The translations under genes were made by a program, and so were the position numbers. Below are positions 25,131-34,818 of a DNA stretch of 64,000 bases, piece by piece; the first letter of the stretch is position 1, and the number at the start of each line of letters is the position of its first letter. Under the pieces are notes generated by a model. That model had not been told where the DNA came from and searched no databases. It worked only from the letters and a program-made list of their open reading frames with translations. Location: assembly GCA_016185425.1 (NCBI GenBank), contig JACPNQ010000032.1, positions 1 through 64,000 of the forward strand, in the 5' to 3' direction. This DNA is from Acidobacteriota bacterium. Its GTDB lineage: Bacteria; Acidobacteriota; Terriglobia; Bryobacterales; Bryobacteraceae.

Positions 25131-26630
25131 TTACGGCGCGATTTTGTAGGCCGCCATTTCCGTGGCATTGCGCACAAACAACCGGCCGTTGGCGATGGCC
25201 GGGACGTTCCAGGTGCGTCCATCGAGCGCCTGGAACTTCGCGAGTTCGCGGTGAACAGTGGGGTCGGCCTTCACAAGAATGACCTCGCCCTGCTCACTCG
25301 TGATCACCAGGTGGCCGCTCGCCAGCAGTACTTGACCGTATCCGTAACGGCCGGCTTTCCAGGTAGGCTCGCCGGTCCTGGCGTCGATGCAAGTGAAGAT
25401 GGCTTCGTCGAAACCGTAGATATAGCCGTTCAGGAAGACGCTCGAGTTGAACCTATTCTTCAGCTTCTTGTTTTCCCAGACGCGGCGGGCACCGTTAGGG
25501 CCGATTGCAAGCATCGCGGCGCCATGGCCGTAGCCGGACGAGATGACGACGGTATTGGGACCGGTAATGATGGGCTGGGCGCTGTTGATGTCGTATTCGG
25601 TGGTCCACGGGTATTCCCAAAACAGTTTGCCGCTTGCCGCATCGACGCCGACAGCGCGCAGGGCGGTAATCGTAACGATCTGGCGCTTGCCAGCCAGTGT
25701 TACAAGCATTGGCGAGGTGTACGAAGTCCTGTCATTGAGCGATGACCAGACGCGGACACCCGTGTTCTTGTTGTATGCGACGATCGACTTGTTGGAGGCA
25801 CCGCCCGGCTGAACGACCACCGTGTCGTCGACGATGAGCGGCGCCGCCGACATGGCCCACGTGATGTTGTCGGCGCCGTTGTCAGTGAGGATGTTCTTAT
25901 GCCAAATGACCTTGCCCGTCATTGCGTCGAGCACGAATAATTCACCGGTTGCGCCGAGCGAATAAAGTTTACCTTCATGCCAGGTGGGAGTGGCGCGGGG
26001 GCCGGGGCCGCCCATGGACTCCTGGAAGTCGGCATCATACTTGTGGGTCCAGACTTCGCGGCCGTTGGTCACGTCGTAAGCGGCAACCACTTCCTGCCGG
26101 CGGCGCTGCTCGATGGTGTAGGCCAAATTGCCCGCAATTACGAAGGATGCCCAGCCTGCCCCGACCGGTTTTCGCCAGAGTTCGGTAAGTTTTCCGCCGG
26201 GCCAATCGGTGAGAATTTTTTCGCCCGAAACGCCGTCGCGCGCCGGACCACGGTAATCCGTCCAGAATGAAGCACTTGCGGCGTGAACGATGGGGGGCAG
26301 AGTGTCCGGTTTTGTTAGTTCGTTCCTTGGTTCAATCCTCGGTTCTTTCCCGGTTAGTTTCGATGTTTCCTTGGTTTTTTCGGTCGGAATTTCCTTCGCC
26401 CTGTCGGCCTCGATTTTCACGGCCAGCTTTTCCGGATTCTGGAAGGTAACGAAGCGCGGAATGCCGCCGCCTTCCATTTCCAGGCGCATTCCTCCGATGA
26501 TCAAAACCGCAAACCCGGCGACAGCAAGTAAAGGCCCGGCAAAGAGGACCTTGCGCCAGAGCGGCACCTTACGCCGTAGGACCAACCCGGCCAGCAGGAG
26601 GGCCGTTGCGGCCACGATCCAGGAAAGCAT
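25131..26630 (-). CDS. Membrane-anchored PQQ-type beta-propeller protein (copy C)
   Basis: 499 residues. Two membrane helices at the N-terminus (LSWIVAATALLLAGLVL and KVLFAGPLLAVAGFAVLIIG) are followed by a charged linker rich in Lys/Glu/Thr (about 75-110), then a PQQ-like propeller starting at FWTDYRGPARDGV. Blades are marked by GREVWTHKY, GKVIWHKN, GKLFWEY and GEPTWKAG. Unlike copies A and B it has no EF-hand. The propeller would sit outside the cytoplasmic membrane. Its function is unknown; BamB-like scaffolding or a quinoprotein role are possible. Confidence 0.82.
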   Translation of the reverse strand: MLSWIVAATALLLAGLVLRRKVPLWRKVLFAGPLLAVAGFAVLIIGGMRLEMEGGGIPRFVTFQNPEKLAVKIEADRAKEIPTEKTKETSKLTGKEPRIEPRNELTKPDTLPPIVHAASASFWTDYRGPARDGVSGEKILTDWPGGKLTELWRKPVGAGWASFVIAGNLAYTIEQRRRQEVVAAYDVTNGREVWTHKYDADFQESMGGPGPRATPTWHEGKLYSLGATGELFVLDAMTGKVIWHKNILTDNGADNITWAMSAAPLIVDDTVVVQPGGASNKSIVAYNKNTGVRVWSSLNDRTSYTSPMLVTLAGKRQIVTITALRAVGVDAASGKLFWEYPWTTEYDINSAQPIITGPNTVVISSGYGHGAAMLAIGPNGARRVWENKKLKNRFNSSVFLNGYIYGFDEAIFTCIDARTGEPTWKAGRYGYGQVLLASGHLVITSEQGEVILVKADPTVHRELAKFQALDGRTWNVPAIANGRLFVRNATEMAAYKIAP

Positions 26631-26677
26631 AGACCCATTATGCGATGTAGGGAATCTGCCAGTAATATAGGAGTCTC

Positions 26678-27769
26678 ATGTCCACAGCGATTGCACCCGA
26701 ACTCGAGCTACAAGTCCAGGCGTCCCGCGCGGCGCTCGACGCGCACGTGCGCGAAATCATTCAGTGGCACTTTAACCCGGACACCGGGTGCCCGTTCTGG
26801 CTGGATTGGGCAAAGAACGCCGGCTGGGATCCACGCAAGGAGGTTCACTGTTACGCCGATCTCGACAAGTTCGGCAACTTCGAGGACGACTGGCTGCGCG
26901 GCGGACCGGTGCGCCGCTGGGTGCCCAAGGCGTATGCGGACAAGCCCGTGTATGTGTTCGAGACGGGCGGGTCGACGGGCGTGCCGAAGTCGCGCGTGCA
27001 GATCAACGATTTCCGCATCGATTATGAGATGTTCTCGAACACGCTGCCGGACGAGGCATTCCCTCGCGGCTCGGACTGGCTGATGCTGGGGCCCTCCGGT
27101 CCACGCCGCTTACGGCTGGCTGTGGAGCATCTGGCGCAGCACCGCGGCGGCATTTCGTTCTGCGTGGACCTGGACCCGCGCTGGGTGATCAAGCTGATCA
27201 AACGCGGCGAGATCCGCGAGGCCGAGCTATACAAGCAGCACTGTATCGACCAGGCGTTGACGATCCTTCGCGCCAATAAGGTTGAGTGTATGTTCACCAC
27301 GCCGAAGCTGCTGGAAGCGTTGTGCGAGAAGATCAACCTGGCCAAGTACGGAATGAAGGGCGTCTTCTGCGGAGGCACCGAGATGACGCCGCAGTTCCAC
27401 CGTTTCGCGGTGGAGGAGCTGCTGGGACCGGACGTCTACTTTGCGCCGACGTACGGCAATACGCTGATGGGTCTGGCGACGCACCGGGCGCCGGCGAAGG
27501 AAGATAACTGGGCGATCATCTACTATCCGCCGGCGCCGCGCGCTGTGCTCGAGGTAGTGCATCCGGACCGCACCGGCGAGCTGGTGCCCTATGGCGGGAC
27601 CGGCCGTGTGCGGCTGACCACGCTGACCAAAGAGACATTCATTCCGCGCTTCCTGGAGCGCGATGAATGCGAGCGTGAAGCGCCCTGCGCGCAGTATCCC
27701 TGGGACGGCGTGCGGAACGTACGGCCGTTCTCACGATTCCAGAAGTCCGTTGTGGAAGGAGTGTACTGA
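26678..27769 (+). CDS. Adenylate-forming enzyme, LuxE/PaaK-like
   Basis: 363-residue AMP-binding protein, close to the length of LuxE acyl-protein synthetases and shorter than full acyl-CoA ligases, which carry an extra C-terminal domain. The ATP loop FETGGSTGVPKS lies at about residue 95; PTYGNTLMGL and TGRVRLTTLTKETFIPRF correspond to later core motifs. It should activate a carboxylic acid, probably a fatty or aromatic acid, as an acyl-adenylate. AGGAG lies just before the ATG. It is the first gene of a six-gene plus-strand run; the next gene, an aldehyde dehydrogenase, starts one base after its stop, which fits an acid-to-aldehyde relay. Confidence 0.75.
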   Translation: MSTAIAPELELQVQASRAALDAHVREIIQWHFNPDTGCPFWLDWAKNAGWDPRKEVHCYADLDKFGNFEDDWLRGGPVRRWVPKAYADKPVYVFETGGSTGVPKSRVQINDFRIDYEMFSNTLPDEAFPRGSDWLMLGPSGPRRLRLAVEHLAQHRGGISFCVDLDPRWVIKLIKRGEIREAELYKQHCIDQALTILRANKVECMFTTPKLLEALCEKINLAKYGMKGVFCGGTEMTPQFHRFAVEELLGPDVYFAPTYGNTLMGLATHRAPAKEDNWAIIYYPPAPRAVLEVVHPDRTGELVPYGGTGRVRLTTLTKETFIPRFLERDECEREAPCAQYPWDGVRNVRPFSRFQKSVVEGVY

Positions 27770-27770
27770 T

Positions 27771-29195
27771 ATGGTCCACATACCGATTCTGCGGCAGGGC
27801 AAGCCGTACAAATCGATGGACGTCACGAAGGCGTTCCACTATCGCACGGGCGAACAGCTTGCCGAGATCAGCCAGGCGAACATTGGACTGATCCGGCGCG
27901 ATCTGCTGCGGCAAGGCGAAATGCACGCCATTCTGCAGGGATTCACGACGCGGGAGCTGATCGGCATGGCGAAGAAGGCGGCGAAGCATTTTGCCGAGGA
28001 CGGTCTGCCGCTCGGCGATTCGATGCAATCACCGGACGAGATTGTGAAGCAGATCACGGGCACGACGGGTTCGCCAAACGTGATGGTGCGCCGCAATATG
28101 GAGAAAGTCCGCGGCGTGCTGGATTCGATGGAGACGGTGCTGGCGGGGTTGACGCGGCTTCCCGATCTGGACATGCTGGACCGGGGACATGGCGATATAG
28201 GCGGGCGCGCTTTGAGTTTCTTCCCGCGCGGCCATTCGATGGGCGTGATTCTGCCATCCAATTCACCGGGTGTGCATTCGCTCTGGGCACCGGCGATTGC
28301 CTTCAAGATTCCGCTGATTCTGAAGCCGGGCGGGTCCGAACCGTGGACGCCGTATCGTATTGTGCAGGCCTATATCAAGGCGGGCGTGCCGGCAGAAGTG
28401 TTTGGTTACTATTCGACAAACCACGGCGGCGGCGGTGAGATTCTACGGCAAACCGGCCGCGGCATGCTGTTCGGCGATGTGGGCGCGGCGAAGGCATGGG
28501 CCGGCGATCCGCGCATTGAAATTCATGGACCGGGTTATTCGAAGATCGTGCTTGCCGACGAGGGCGCGAAGAACTGGGAGAAGTATCTCGATTTGATGGC
28601 CGACTCGATCGCCCAGAATTCGGGACGCTCGTGCGTGAACTGCTCCAGCATCTGGACGACCGCCAACGCGAAGGAGATTGCGGAGGCGCTGGCGGAACGG
28701 TTTGCCAAGATCGCGCCGCGTGCCGAAGACGATCCGGAAGCGGCCGTGGCACCGTTCGCTTCGCCCGATATCGCACGGCGCATCTCCGCCATGATCGACG
28801 CCGAAATGGAAGGCGTCGAGGACCTGGTGGAGAAGAAGCGCGGCACGCCGCGCGTGGCCGAAAAAGACGGCTGCACGTATGTGCTGCCGGCGATTGTGCA
28901 GTGCGCGAAAGAGCACGCGCTGGCGAACCGCGAATTCCTGTTCCCCTATGCGAGCGTCGTGCAGGTGAACGCGGAGGAACTGCCCGATTGCCTGGGCCCG
29001 ACGCTGGTCTGTTCAGCGATCACCAGCGATAAGGCGCTGCAGCAACGGCTCCTTGCGTCGAACCATATCGGCCGCCTGAACTTCGGGCCGATCTCCACGA
29101 TGAAGATCAGTTGGGATCAGCCGCACGAAGGCAACCTGTTCGATCATCTCTACGCCAGGCGCGCGTTCCAGAGCGTGCTTGAATCCGTGGCCTGA
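27771..29195 (+). CDS. Aldehyde dehydrogenase-superfamily enzyme, acyl reductase (LuxC)-like
   Basis: 474 residues from ATG 27771, preceded by GAAGGAG at nine bases. The fold shows the ALDH cofactor region (FFPRGHSMGVILPSN, ILKPGGSEPWTP) and a catalytic Cys288 in NSGRSCVNCSS, with a second Cys at 291. Its length and Cys position resemble LuxC fatty acid reductases, which take an acyl group from a LuxE-type protein and reduce it with NADPH. Pairing with the adjacent LuxE-like gene supports reduction of an activated acid to an aldehyde. No luciferase genes are present. An ordinary aldehyde dehydrogenase remains possible. Confidence 0.75.
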   Translation: MVHIPILRQGKPYKSMDVTKAFHYRTGEQLAEISQANIGLIRRDLLRQGEMHAILQGFTTRELIGMAKKAAKHFAEDGLPLGDSMQSPDEIVKQITGTTGSPNVMVRRNMEKVRGVLDSMETVLAGLTRLPDLDMLDRGHGDIGGRALSFFPRGHSMGVILPSNSPGVHSLWAPAIAFKIPLILKPGGSEPWTPYRIVQAYIKAGVPAEVFGYYSTNHGGGGEILRQTGRGMLFGDVGAAKAWAGDPRIEIHGPGYSKIVLADEGAKNWEKYLDLMADSIAQNSGRSCVNCSSIWTTANAKEIAEALAERFAKIAPRAEDDPEAAVAPFASPDIARRISAMIDAEMEGVEDLVEKKRGTPRVAEKDGCTYVLPAIVQCAKEHALANREFLFPYASVVQVNAEELPDCLGPTLVCSAITSDKALQQRLLASNHIGRLNFGPISTMKISWDQPHEGNLFDHLYARRAFQSVLESVA

Positions 29196-30475
29196 TGCGA
29201 ATTCTGCACGTCACAGCGGGGGCCGCCAATATGTACTGCGGCTCCTGCATGCGTGACAACGCGCTGGCGGCGGAGTTGAAGCGGCAGGGACACGACGTCG
29301 TGCTGATGCCGGTCTACACGCCGACGCTTACCGATGAAGAAAACGTCTCGGACGACCGGGTCTTTTTCGGCGGTATCAGTGTGTATCTGCAGCAGAAATC
29401 GACCTTCTTTCGCGGCACACCGCCGTTTGTGGACCGTCTGCTATTCGACAACAACTGGGCACTGCGGCGGGCTTCACAGAAGTCGGTGGTGGTTTCGCCG
29501 CTGTTTTTGGGCGAGATGACGGTGGATATGCTGAAGGGCGAGAACGGGCCGATCGCCAAGGAGTTCCGGAAGTTGCGGGAATGGCTGGAGTCGGAAAAGA
29601 AGTTCGACGTAATCAACATTCCGTTCACGCTGCTGATCGCGATGGCGGAGCCGTTGCGTCGCGCCGGCAAGGGCGCTCTCATCGTCTGCACGCTGCAGGG
29701 CGAGGACCTTTTTCTCGACGGCCTGCCGGAGCCTTACCAGAGCGAGTCGAAACAGCTTATTCGCGAAAGAGTTCCAAACGTCGACCGGTTTCTCGCCGTC
29801 AGCCATTACTATGCCGGGTTCATGAGCGGCTACCTGAGCATTCCGCGAGAGAAGATTCGCGTGGTGCCGATCGGGATTTCGCTCGATGGATGTGAGGCGA
29901 TACCAAAACCCAAACGGGAATTCGTGAAGATAGGCTTCTTCGCCCGCATGGATCCGGCGAAAGGGTTTCACCACTTGTCGGAGGCCTACCGCCTGCTGCG
30001 AAAGAGGCCAGGTCTGCCCGCGCTGCGGCTGGAAGCGGCCGGGTACATGCTGCCGGAGCACAAGGAATACTTCGAGAAGGAAAAGGCGGAGCTGGACGCG
30101 GCGGGGCTGGGCGGCGAGTTCACCTATCATGGTTCCCTTTCGCGAGAAGAAAAGATGCGGTTCCTGCGGGATGTCGACCTGCTATGCGTGCCCACCGATT
30201 ACGTCGAGCCGAAGGGTTTGTTTGCGCTGGAAGCGCTGGCGAACGGCACGCCCGTGGTGCTGCCCGCGCACGGCGCATTCCCCGAAATACTGACGCGCAC
30301 TGGAGGGGGCATACTGGTAAAACCGAAAGACGCGCATGCGCTGGCCGATTCGTTAGAGAATATGATCTGCGATCCCGAAAAAAGGGCAAAGCTGGCGGCC
30401 GAAGGCGCGGAAGGAGTTCGCCAGCATTATTCGGCGTCAGCGATGGCCGCGGCGCAGTTGGCGGCATTCGCATAG
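29195..30475 (+). CDS. GT4-family glycosyltransferase
   Basis: 426 residues with two Rossmann domains of the GT-B fold. The N-terminal domain starts ILHVTAGAANMYCGSCMRDN, whose glycine-rich loop carries two cysteines, and the C-terminal nucleotide-sugar site includes FFARMDPAKGFHHL, PTDYVEPKGLFALEALANG and VLPAHGAFPEI with the E-x7-E type pattern. The start overlaps the ALDH stop (TGATG at 29193-29197), so the proteins are probably made together. In this setting it may glycosylate the product of the LuxE/LuxC-like pair, but that is inference. Confidence 0.87.
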   Translation: MRILHVTAGAANMYCGSCMRDNALAAELKRQGHDVVLMPVYTPTLTDEENVSDDRVFFGGISVYLQQKSTFFRGTPPFVDRLLFDNNWALRRASQKSVVVSPLFLGEMTVDMLKGENGPIAKEFRKLREWLESEKKFDVINIPFTLLIAMAEPLRRAGKGALIVCTLQGEDLFLDGLPEPYQSESKQLIRERVPNVDRFLAVSHYYAGFMSGYLSIPREKIRVVPIGISLDGCEAIPKPKREFVKIGFFARMDPAKGFHHLSEAYRLLRKRPGLPALRLEAAGYMLPEHKEYFEKEKAELDAAGLGGEFTYHGSLSREEKMRFLRDVDLLCVPTDYVEPKGLFALEALANGTPVVLPAHGAFPEILTRTGGGILVKPKDAHALADSLENMICDPEKRAKLAAEGAEGVRQHYSASAMAAAQLAAFA

Positions 30476-30480
30476 GGGAC

Positions 30481-31149
30481 ATGCTACAAGCACGGGCGAT
30501 ATCCAAGACATATGAATCGGCGGCGGGTCCGGTCCCGGTGTTGGAGAACGTGGAGCTGGATCTGCGGCTCGGCGACGCGCTGTCGATCATGGGCCCATCG
30601 GGCAGCGGGAAGAGCACCCTGCTGCATATTCTTGGCATGCTGGATCCGCCCACGAGCGGAGAGTTGCACTTCGACGGCGTGGAGCCGTGGACGCTGAAAG
30701 AGACCGAGCAGGCGCGGTTCCGTAACTCGAATATCGGCTTTGTCTTTCAGGATCACTGCCTGCTGCCGCAGTGCACGGTGATTGAAAACGTACTGACGCC
30801 GACGCTGATCGGCGAACGCGACGAGAACATGACGATCCGCGCGAAGGAACTGATCGATCGCGCCGGCCTGACGCCCCGCATCGACCATTTTCCCGCGCAA
30901 CTTTCGGGCGGCGAGAAGCAGCGTGTAGCTATTGCGCGCGCGTTGATACGCAGACCGAAGCTGTTGTTGTGCGATGAGCCGACGGGTAACCTGGATGAAG
31001 AGACGGCGTGGCAGGTGCTGGGGCTGCTGGCGGACTTCCAGCAGGAGATGCAAAGCATCCTCGTCATCGTCACACACAGCCCGGCCATCGCATCCGAGTT
31101 TCCGCAGCGGTTCGAGATGCACGGCCGGCACCTGCGCAAGAAGGCCTAG
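30481..31149 (+). CDS. ABC transporter ATP-binding protein, LolD/MacB type
   Basis: 222 residues with complete ATPase motifs: Walker A GPSGSGKST, Q-loop VFQDHCLLPQ, signature LSGGEKQR, Walker B LLLCDEPTGNLDE and H-loop VTHS. The length and the LLPQCTVIENV segment fit the LolD/MacB class that powers FtsX-type permeases for lipoprotein or lipid-linked export. It starts five bases after the glycosyltransferase and ends three bases before the large permease, its obvious partner. Confidence 0.93.
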   Translation: MLQARAISKTYESAAGPVPVLENVELDLRLGDALSIMGPSGSGKSTLLHILGMLDPPTSGELHFDGVEPWTLKETEQARFRNSNIGFVFQDHCLLPQCTVIENVLTPTLIGERDENMTIRAKELIDRAGLTPRIDHFPAQLSGGEKQRVAIARALIRRPKLLLCDEPTGNLDEETAWQVLGLLADFQQEMQSILVIVTHSPAIASEFPQRFEMHGRHLRKKA

Positions 31150-31152
31150 AGA

Positions 31153-34100
31153 ATGACGCGGCGGGACCTGACGGAACGCAGCCTACGATACTATTGGCGG
31201 ACGAACACGGCCGTGGTTGCCGGACTCGCCATCGCCACGGCAACGCTCGCCGGTTCGGCAATCGTAGGCGAATCGGTTCGCGAAAGCCTGCGCGAGATCG
31301 CGTTGGGGCGATTGGGGAACGCCGGCACGGCAATCGCCGCGGCACAACCGTTCACCGAAGAACTGGCCCGGCGCGTCGGTCCGGAAGCCGCGCCGATGCT
31401 GTTTTTTGAAGCCGTCATGAAGCACCAGGGCACTGGCCGCACGGCGAGCAAAGTGCTGGTGTACGGCGTCGACGACCGGTTCTGGAAGCTGCACAAAATC
31501 CCGAACCCGCTACGCGCCGAGCGCGATATCGTTTTCAGCAGTCCGCTGGCCGCCGAATTCAACGCGCAGGATGGCGAAGGGATCCTGCTGCGGATCGAAA
31601 AACCAAGCGAAATCCCCCAGGAAACGCTGCATGCCCGCAAGGAACAGTCCGTCCGCACGGCGCGTTTTCGTTATCGCACTTCCCTGCCCGACAGCGGTAT
31701 CGGAGGCTTCACACTGCAACCGCGGCAAGGGTCGATTCGTGCCGCGTTCGTGAAGCTCGCCACTCTGCAGAAGGAACTGACACTAGAATCCCGCGCCAAC
31801 GTTCTTGTGCTCTCCGAGGAGCTGCGCAGCGACCTTCCGCTGCTCGGCCACCTCCGATTGGAAGATGTGGGACTGCGCATCACGCGCCCCGCCGCCTGCC
31901 GCTGCATGCAACTGGAGAGTCCGTCCGGACTTCTTCGAGACGACCAGGTGCAGCGCGCGCTGGCTACGGGGAGACAGGACGGCCTGCGCGCCGAGGTGTT
32001 CCTGATGTACATGGCCAATGCCATTCGAACGCCAACGGCAAGTGTGCCGTACTCGCTGGTGATCGCGCGGGAAGGGATTCCCGAAGGCACCATCGTACTG
32101 AACGATTGGACGGCCGGACAGTTGCAGGCCAAGCTCGGGGACACGTTGACGCTCGACTACTACCTGTGGAAGCAGGAGGGCCGGCTGCTCACCGAGTCGT
32201 CGACGTTCGTGGTCAACGGCGTCCAGCCGCGCGAAGTGCTCGGCGACCGGCAGATGGCGCCCGAGTACCCCGGTATCTCGGACACTGTCAGCCTCAGCGA
32301 TTGGGACCCGCCATTCCCCCTCGACCTGAACAAAATCCATCCGCAGGACGAGAAGTATTGGGACGACTACCGCACTACACCCAAAGCCGCGGTTAGTTTG
32401 AAGGACGGCCAGCGCCTGTGGCAGACCCGCTTCGGCAAAGTGACGGCCATCCGCTTTTATTCCACCGGCAACACAACCATTCCCACGCTCAACCTGACGC
32501 CCAGCACGGACCTCGCGCGCGACGGCATCACGCTGTTGCTGCCGAAGCAACAAGCCGAGGAAGCGTCTCGCGGCACCACCGATTTCGGCGAGTATTTCGG
32601 CTACTTCAGCTTCTTCCTGCTGGTTTCCGCGCTGCTGCTCACCGGGCTCTTTTTCCGGCTGGGGATTGAACAGCGGCTGCGGGAGATCGGGCTCTATCAA
32701 GCCGTCGGGTTCAACCGCGGCGCGATACGCCGCGTGTTCTTCCGGGAAGGAATTCTGCTCGGAACGGCGGGGGCGGTGCTCGGCACGGTCCTCGGCGCCG
32801 GCTATTCCGCGCTCATACTCTACGCGCTACGAACGTGGTGGGTGGACGCTGTGGGAACAACCGGACTCTCTCTGCACTTTTCGGCGGCCCCGTTTACCGC
32901 TGCGGTTTTTCAGGGTGTTGTGATGGCGATAATCGTCATCGCGCTCAGTCTGCGGCGTCTGCGCAAATTCTCGCCGCGGCAACTGCTGGCCGGCGTACGG
33001 CCCGATACGATCGTCGCAACGCCCGGGTGGCTGCGGATAACCGCATTGGGGCTGCTGGCGGCCGGCATTATTCTTGTCGTGTCGAGCGCGCTGGACAAAA
33101 TAGCCGCTGACGGCGGGTTTTTTGGCGCGGGCTTCTGCCTGCTGACGGGTGGTGCTCTCTACTGCCGGCTCTGGCTGGAGAGCCCGCGCCTGCAGCCAGT
33201 ACGGTCACTGTCCGAACTTGCGCTGGCGAGCGCCGCGCAGCAACCAGCACGCAGTTTCCTGACGATTCTTCTGATCGGCCTCGCTGTCTTCCTGCTGGTT
33301 GCGCTCGAAGCGTTCCGTCAAAGCCCCGGCCACTTTGACGCCGGCCGGCAATCGGGGACCGGCGGTTTTCCGCTAATAGCCGAGTCGCAATGGCCGATCT
33401 ATCAGAGCCTGGCGACGAAGGACGGCCGCGCGGCACTGAGCATTGATGAGGACGCGGTGCGCGACATCCAGGTGGCGGAGTTTCGCGTGCGTCCGGGCGA
33501 AGACGTAAGCTGCCTGAATCTCTACCAACCGGCCCGGCCGAAGATCGTCGGCGTGCCGCTCGCGTTCCGCAACGAGAATCGGTTCCGCGTCTCTCCGGAC
33601 GATGCGTGGACGCGGCTCGGCGCGCCGCTGCCCAAGGGCATCATTCCCGCCATGGTCGACGCCAACACAATGCAATATGTGCTGCATAAGCGCGTCGGCG
33701 ACACGATCGACATCCCGCACGGCGTGGACCCGATTCAATTGCGGATTGTTGGCACGCTCTCCGGCAGTCTCTTCCAAAGCGAAATTCTGATCGCCGAGGA
33801 GTCCTTTCTGAAGATCTTTCCCGAAGAGCAGGGGCACCGCCTGTTCTTGATCGACGCATCGGAGGCGATGTGGGGCATGGTGACCACGACTCTCGAAGAC
33901 CGGCTCTCCGACAGCGGCTTCGACGTCACACCCGCCGGTGACCGGCTAGCGCAATATCACCGCGTGGAAAACACCTATCTATCGACATTCCAGGCGCTGG
34001 GAGCGTTGGGCTTGTTGATCGGCACGGTGGGCCTGGCAGCCGTACTGCTGCGCAACGTGCTGGAACGCCGCAGGGAGTTGGCGCTGCTGCGCGCGGTGGG

Positions 34101-34353
34101 CTACTCGCCGGCCGAGGTGATGCGCATGATCTTCGTCGAGAACGCCGCGCTGCTCGCCGCGGGACTATTTATCGGTACGCTTTGCGCGCTGCTGGCGGTG
34201 CTGCCCGTACTGGCGCAGCGAATTCACACGGTGCCGGTGGCGTCGCTGGGGATTCTGTTGGTGATGGTGGCTGCGGTCGGGCTGGCGTCGACATGGATCG
34301 CAACAAGGCTCTCCGTACGCGCGCCTTTGCTGGAATCGCTGCGTTCGGAGTAG
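31153..34353 (+). CDS. Large FtsX-domain ABC permease
   Basis: 1066-residue permease with one N-terminal membrane helix (TAVVAGLAIATATLAGSAIV), a large periplasmic domain (about 45-470), a first FtsX-type helix group (about 475-670), a second periplasmic stretch (about 720-930) and a second FtsX group (about 945-1050; GLLIGTVGLAAVLLRNV, RRELALLRAVGYSPAEV). This double-FtsX layout matches large mechanotransmission permeases that pull lipids or lipoproteins from the outer leaflet rather than pump solutes. With the preceding LolD-like ATPase it forms a full transporter. The cargo may be the product of the upstream enzymes. Confidence 0.87.
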   Translation: MTRRDLTERSLRYYWRTNTAVVAGLAIATATLAGSAIVGESVRESLREIALGRLGNAGTAIAAAQPFTEELARRVGPEAAPMLFFEAVMKHQGTGRTASKVLVYGVDDRFWKLHKIPNPLRAERDIVFSSPLAAEFNAQDGEGILLRIEKPSEIPQETLHARKEQSVRTARFRYRTSLPDSGIGGFTLQPRQGSIRAAFVKLATLQKELTLESRANVLVLSEELRSDLPLLGHLRLEDVGLRITRPAACRCMQLESPSGLLRDDQVQRALATGRQDGLRAEVFLMYMANAIRTPTASVPYSLVIAREGIPEGTIVLNDWTAGQLQAKLGDTLTLDYYLWKQEGRLLTESSTFVVNGVQPREVLGDRQMAPEYPGISDTVSLSDWDPPFPLDLNKIHPQDEKYWDDYRTTPKAAVSLKDGQRLWQTRFGKVTAIRFYSTGNTTIPTLNLTPSTDLARDGITLLLPKQQAEEASRGTTDFGEYFGYFSFFLLVSALLLTGLFFRLGIEQRLREIGLYQAVGFNRGAIRRVFFREGILLGTAGAVLGTVLGAGYSALILYALRTWWVDAVGTTGLSLHFSAAPFTAAVFQGVVMAIIVIALSLRRLRKFSPRQLLAGVRPDTIVATPGWLRITALGLLAAGIILVVSSALDKIAADGGFFGAGFCLLTGGALYCRLWLESPRLQPVRSLSELALASAAQQPARSFLTILLIGLAVFLLVALEAFRQSPGHFDAGRQSGTGGFPLIAESQWPIYQSLATKDGRAALSIDEDAVRDIQVAEFRVRPGEDVSCLNLYQPARPKIVGVPLAFRNENRFRVSPDDAWTRLGAPLPKGIIPAMVDANTMQYVLHKRVGDTIDIPHGVDPIQLRIVGTLSGSLFQSEILIAEESFLKIFPEEQGHRLFLIDASEAMWGMVTTTLEDRLSDSGFDVTPAGDRLAQYHRVENTYLSTFQALGALGLLIGTVGLAAVLLRNVLERRRELALLRAVGYSPAEVMRMIFVENAALLAAGLFIGTLCALLAVLPVLAQRIHTVPVASLGILLVMVAAVGLASTWIATRLSVRAPLLESLRSE

Positions 34354-34362
34354 CATGAGTTG

Positions 34363-34770
34363 ATGCATTTTCGCTCCACATTGGCACTCGTAGCGCTGGC
34401 TTTGCCGGTTTGCGCGCAAGACAGGAAACAGATCGAATTGGGTCGCTACCTGGTGGAAAGTATTGGGCAATGCGCCACGTGCCACACGCCGAAGAATGAC
34501 AAGGGAGAATTGGACAAGTCGAAGTGGCTAAAGGGCGCCATCCTCGATATTCAGCCTCTTGGCTCCGCGCCTCCGAAGTGGCACAAGACGTCGCCGGACC
34601 TGACGCCCAGCGGCAAGCTGTGGACTAAGTGGGGCGACGGTGCAATTCTGAGGTACCTGCAAACGGGGCTGAACCCGGGCGGCAAACCGGCGGACCCTCC
34701 CATGCCGATGTATAAGTATTCGAATGAGCACGCAGAGGCGGTGCTGGCGTATTTGAAGACGTTGAAGTAG
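34363..34770 (+). CDS. Monohaem c-type cytochrome, exported
   Basis: 135 residues with a signal peptide (FRSTLALVALALPVCAQ) and one haem-binding motif CATCH at about residue 36, followed by TPKND. A Met ligand candidate lies in PPMPMYKYS, and the protein ends in the helix AEAVLAYLKTLK usual for class I cytochromes c. It should act as a periplasmic electron carrier or as a domain partner of an oxidoreductase. Nine bases after the permease stop; probably the last gene of that operon. The ATG at 34363 is preferred over the overlapping TTG. Confidence 0.88.
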   Translation: MHFRSTLALVALALPVCAQDRKQIELGRYLVESIGQCATCHTPKNDKGELDKSKWLKGAILDIQPLGSAPPKWHKTSPDLTPSGKLWTKWGDGAILRYLQTGLNPGGKPADPPMPMYKYSNEHAEAVLAYLKTLK

Positions 34771-34818
34771 TTGAGGCTTGCGGCGTAGGACAATCTGAAT
34801 TCGTTGATAATTGTGAGA

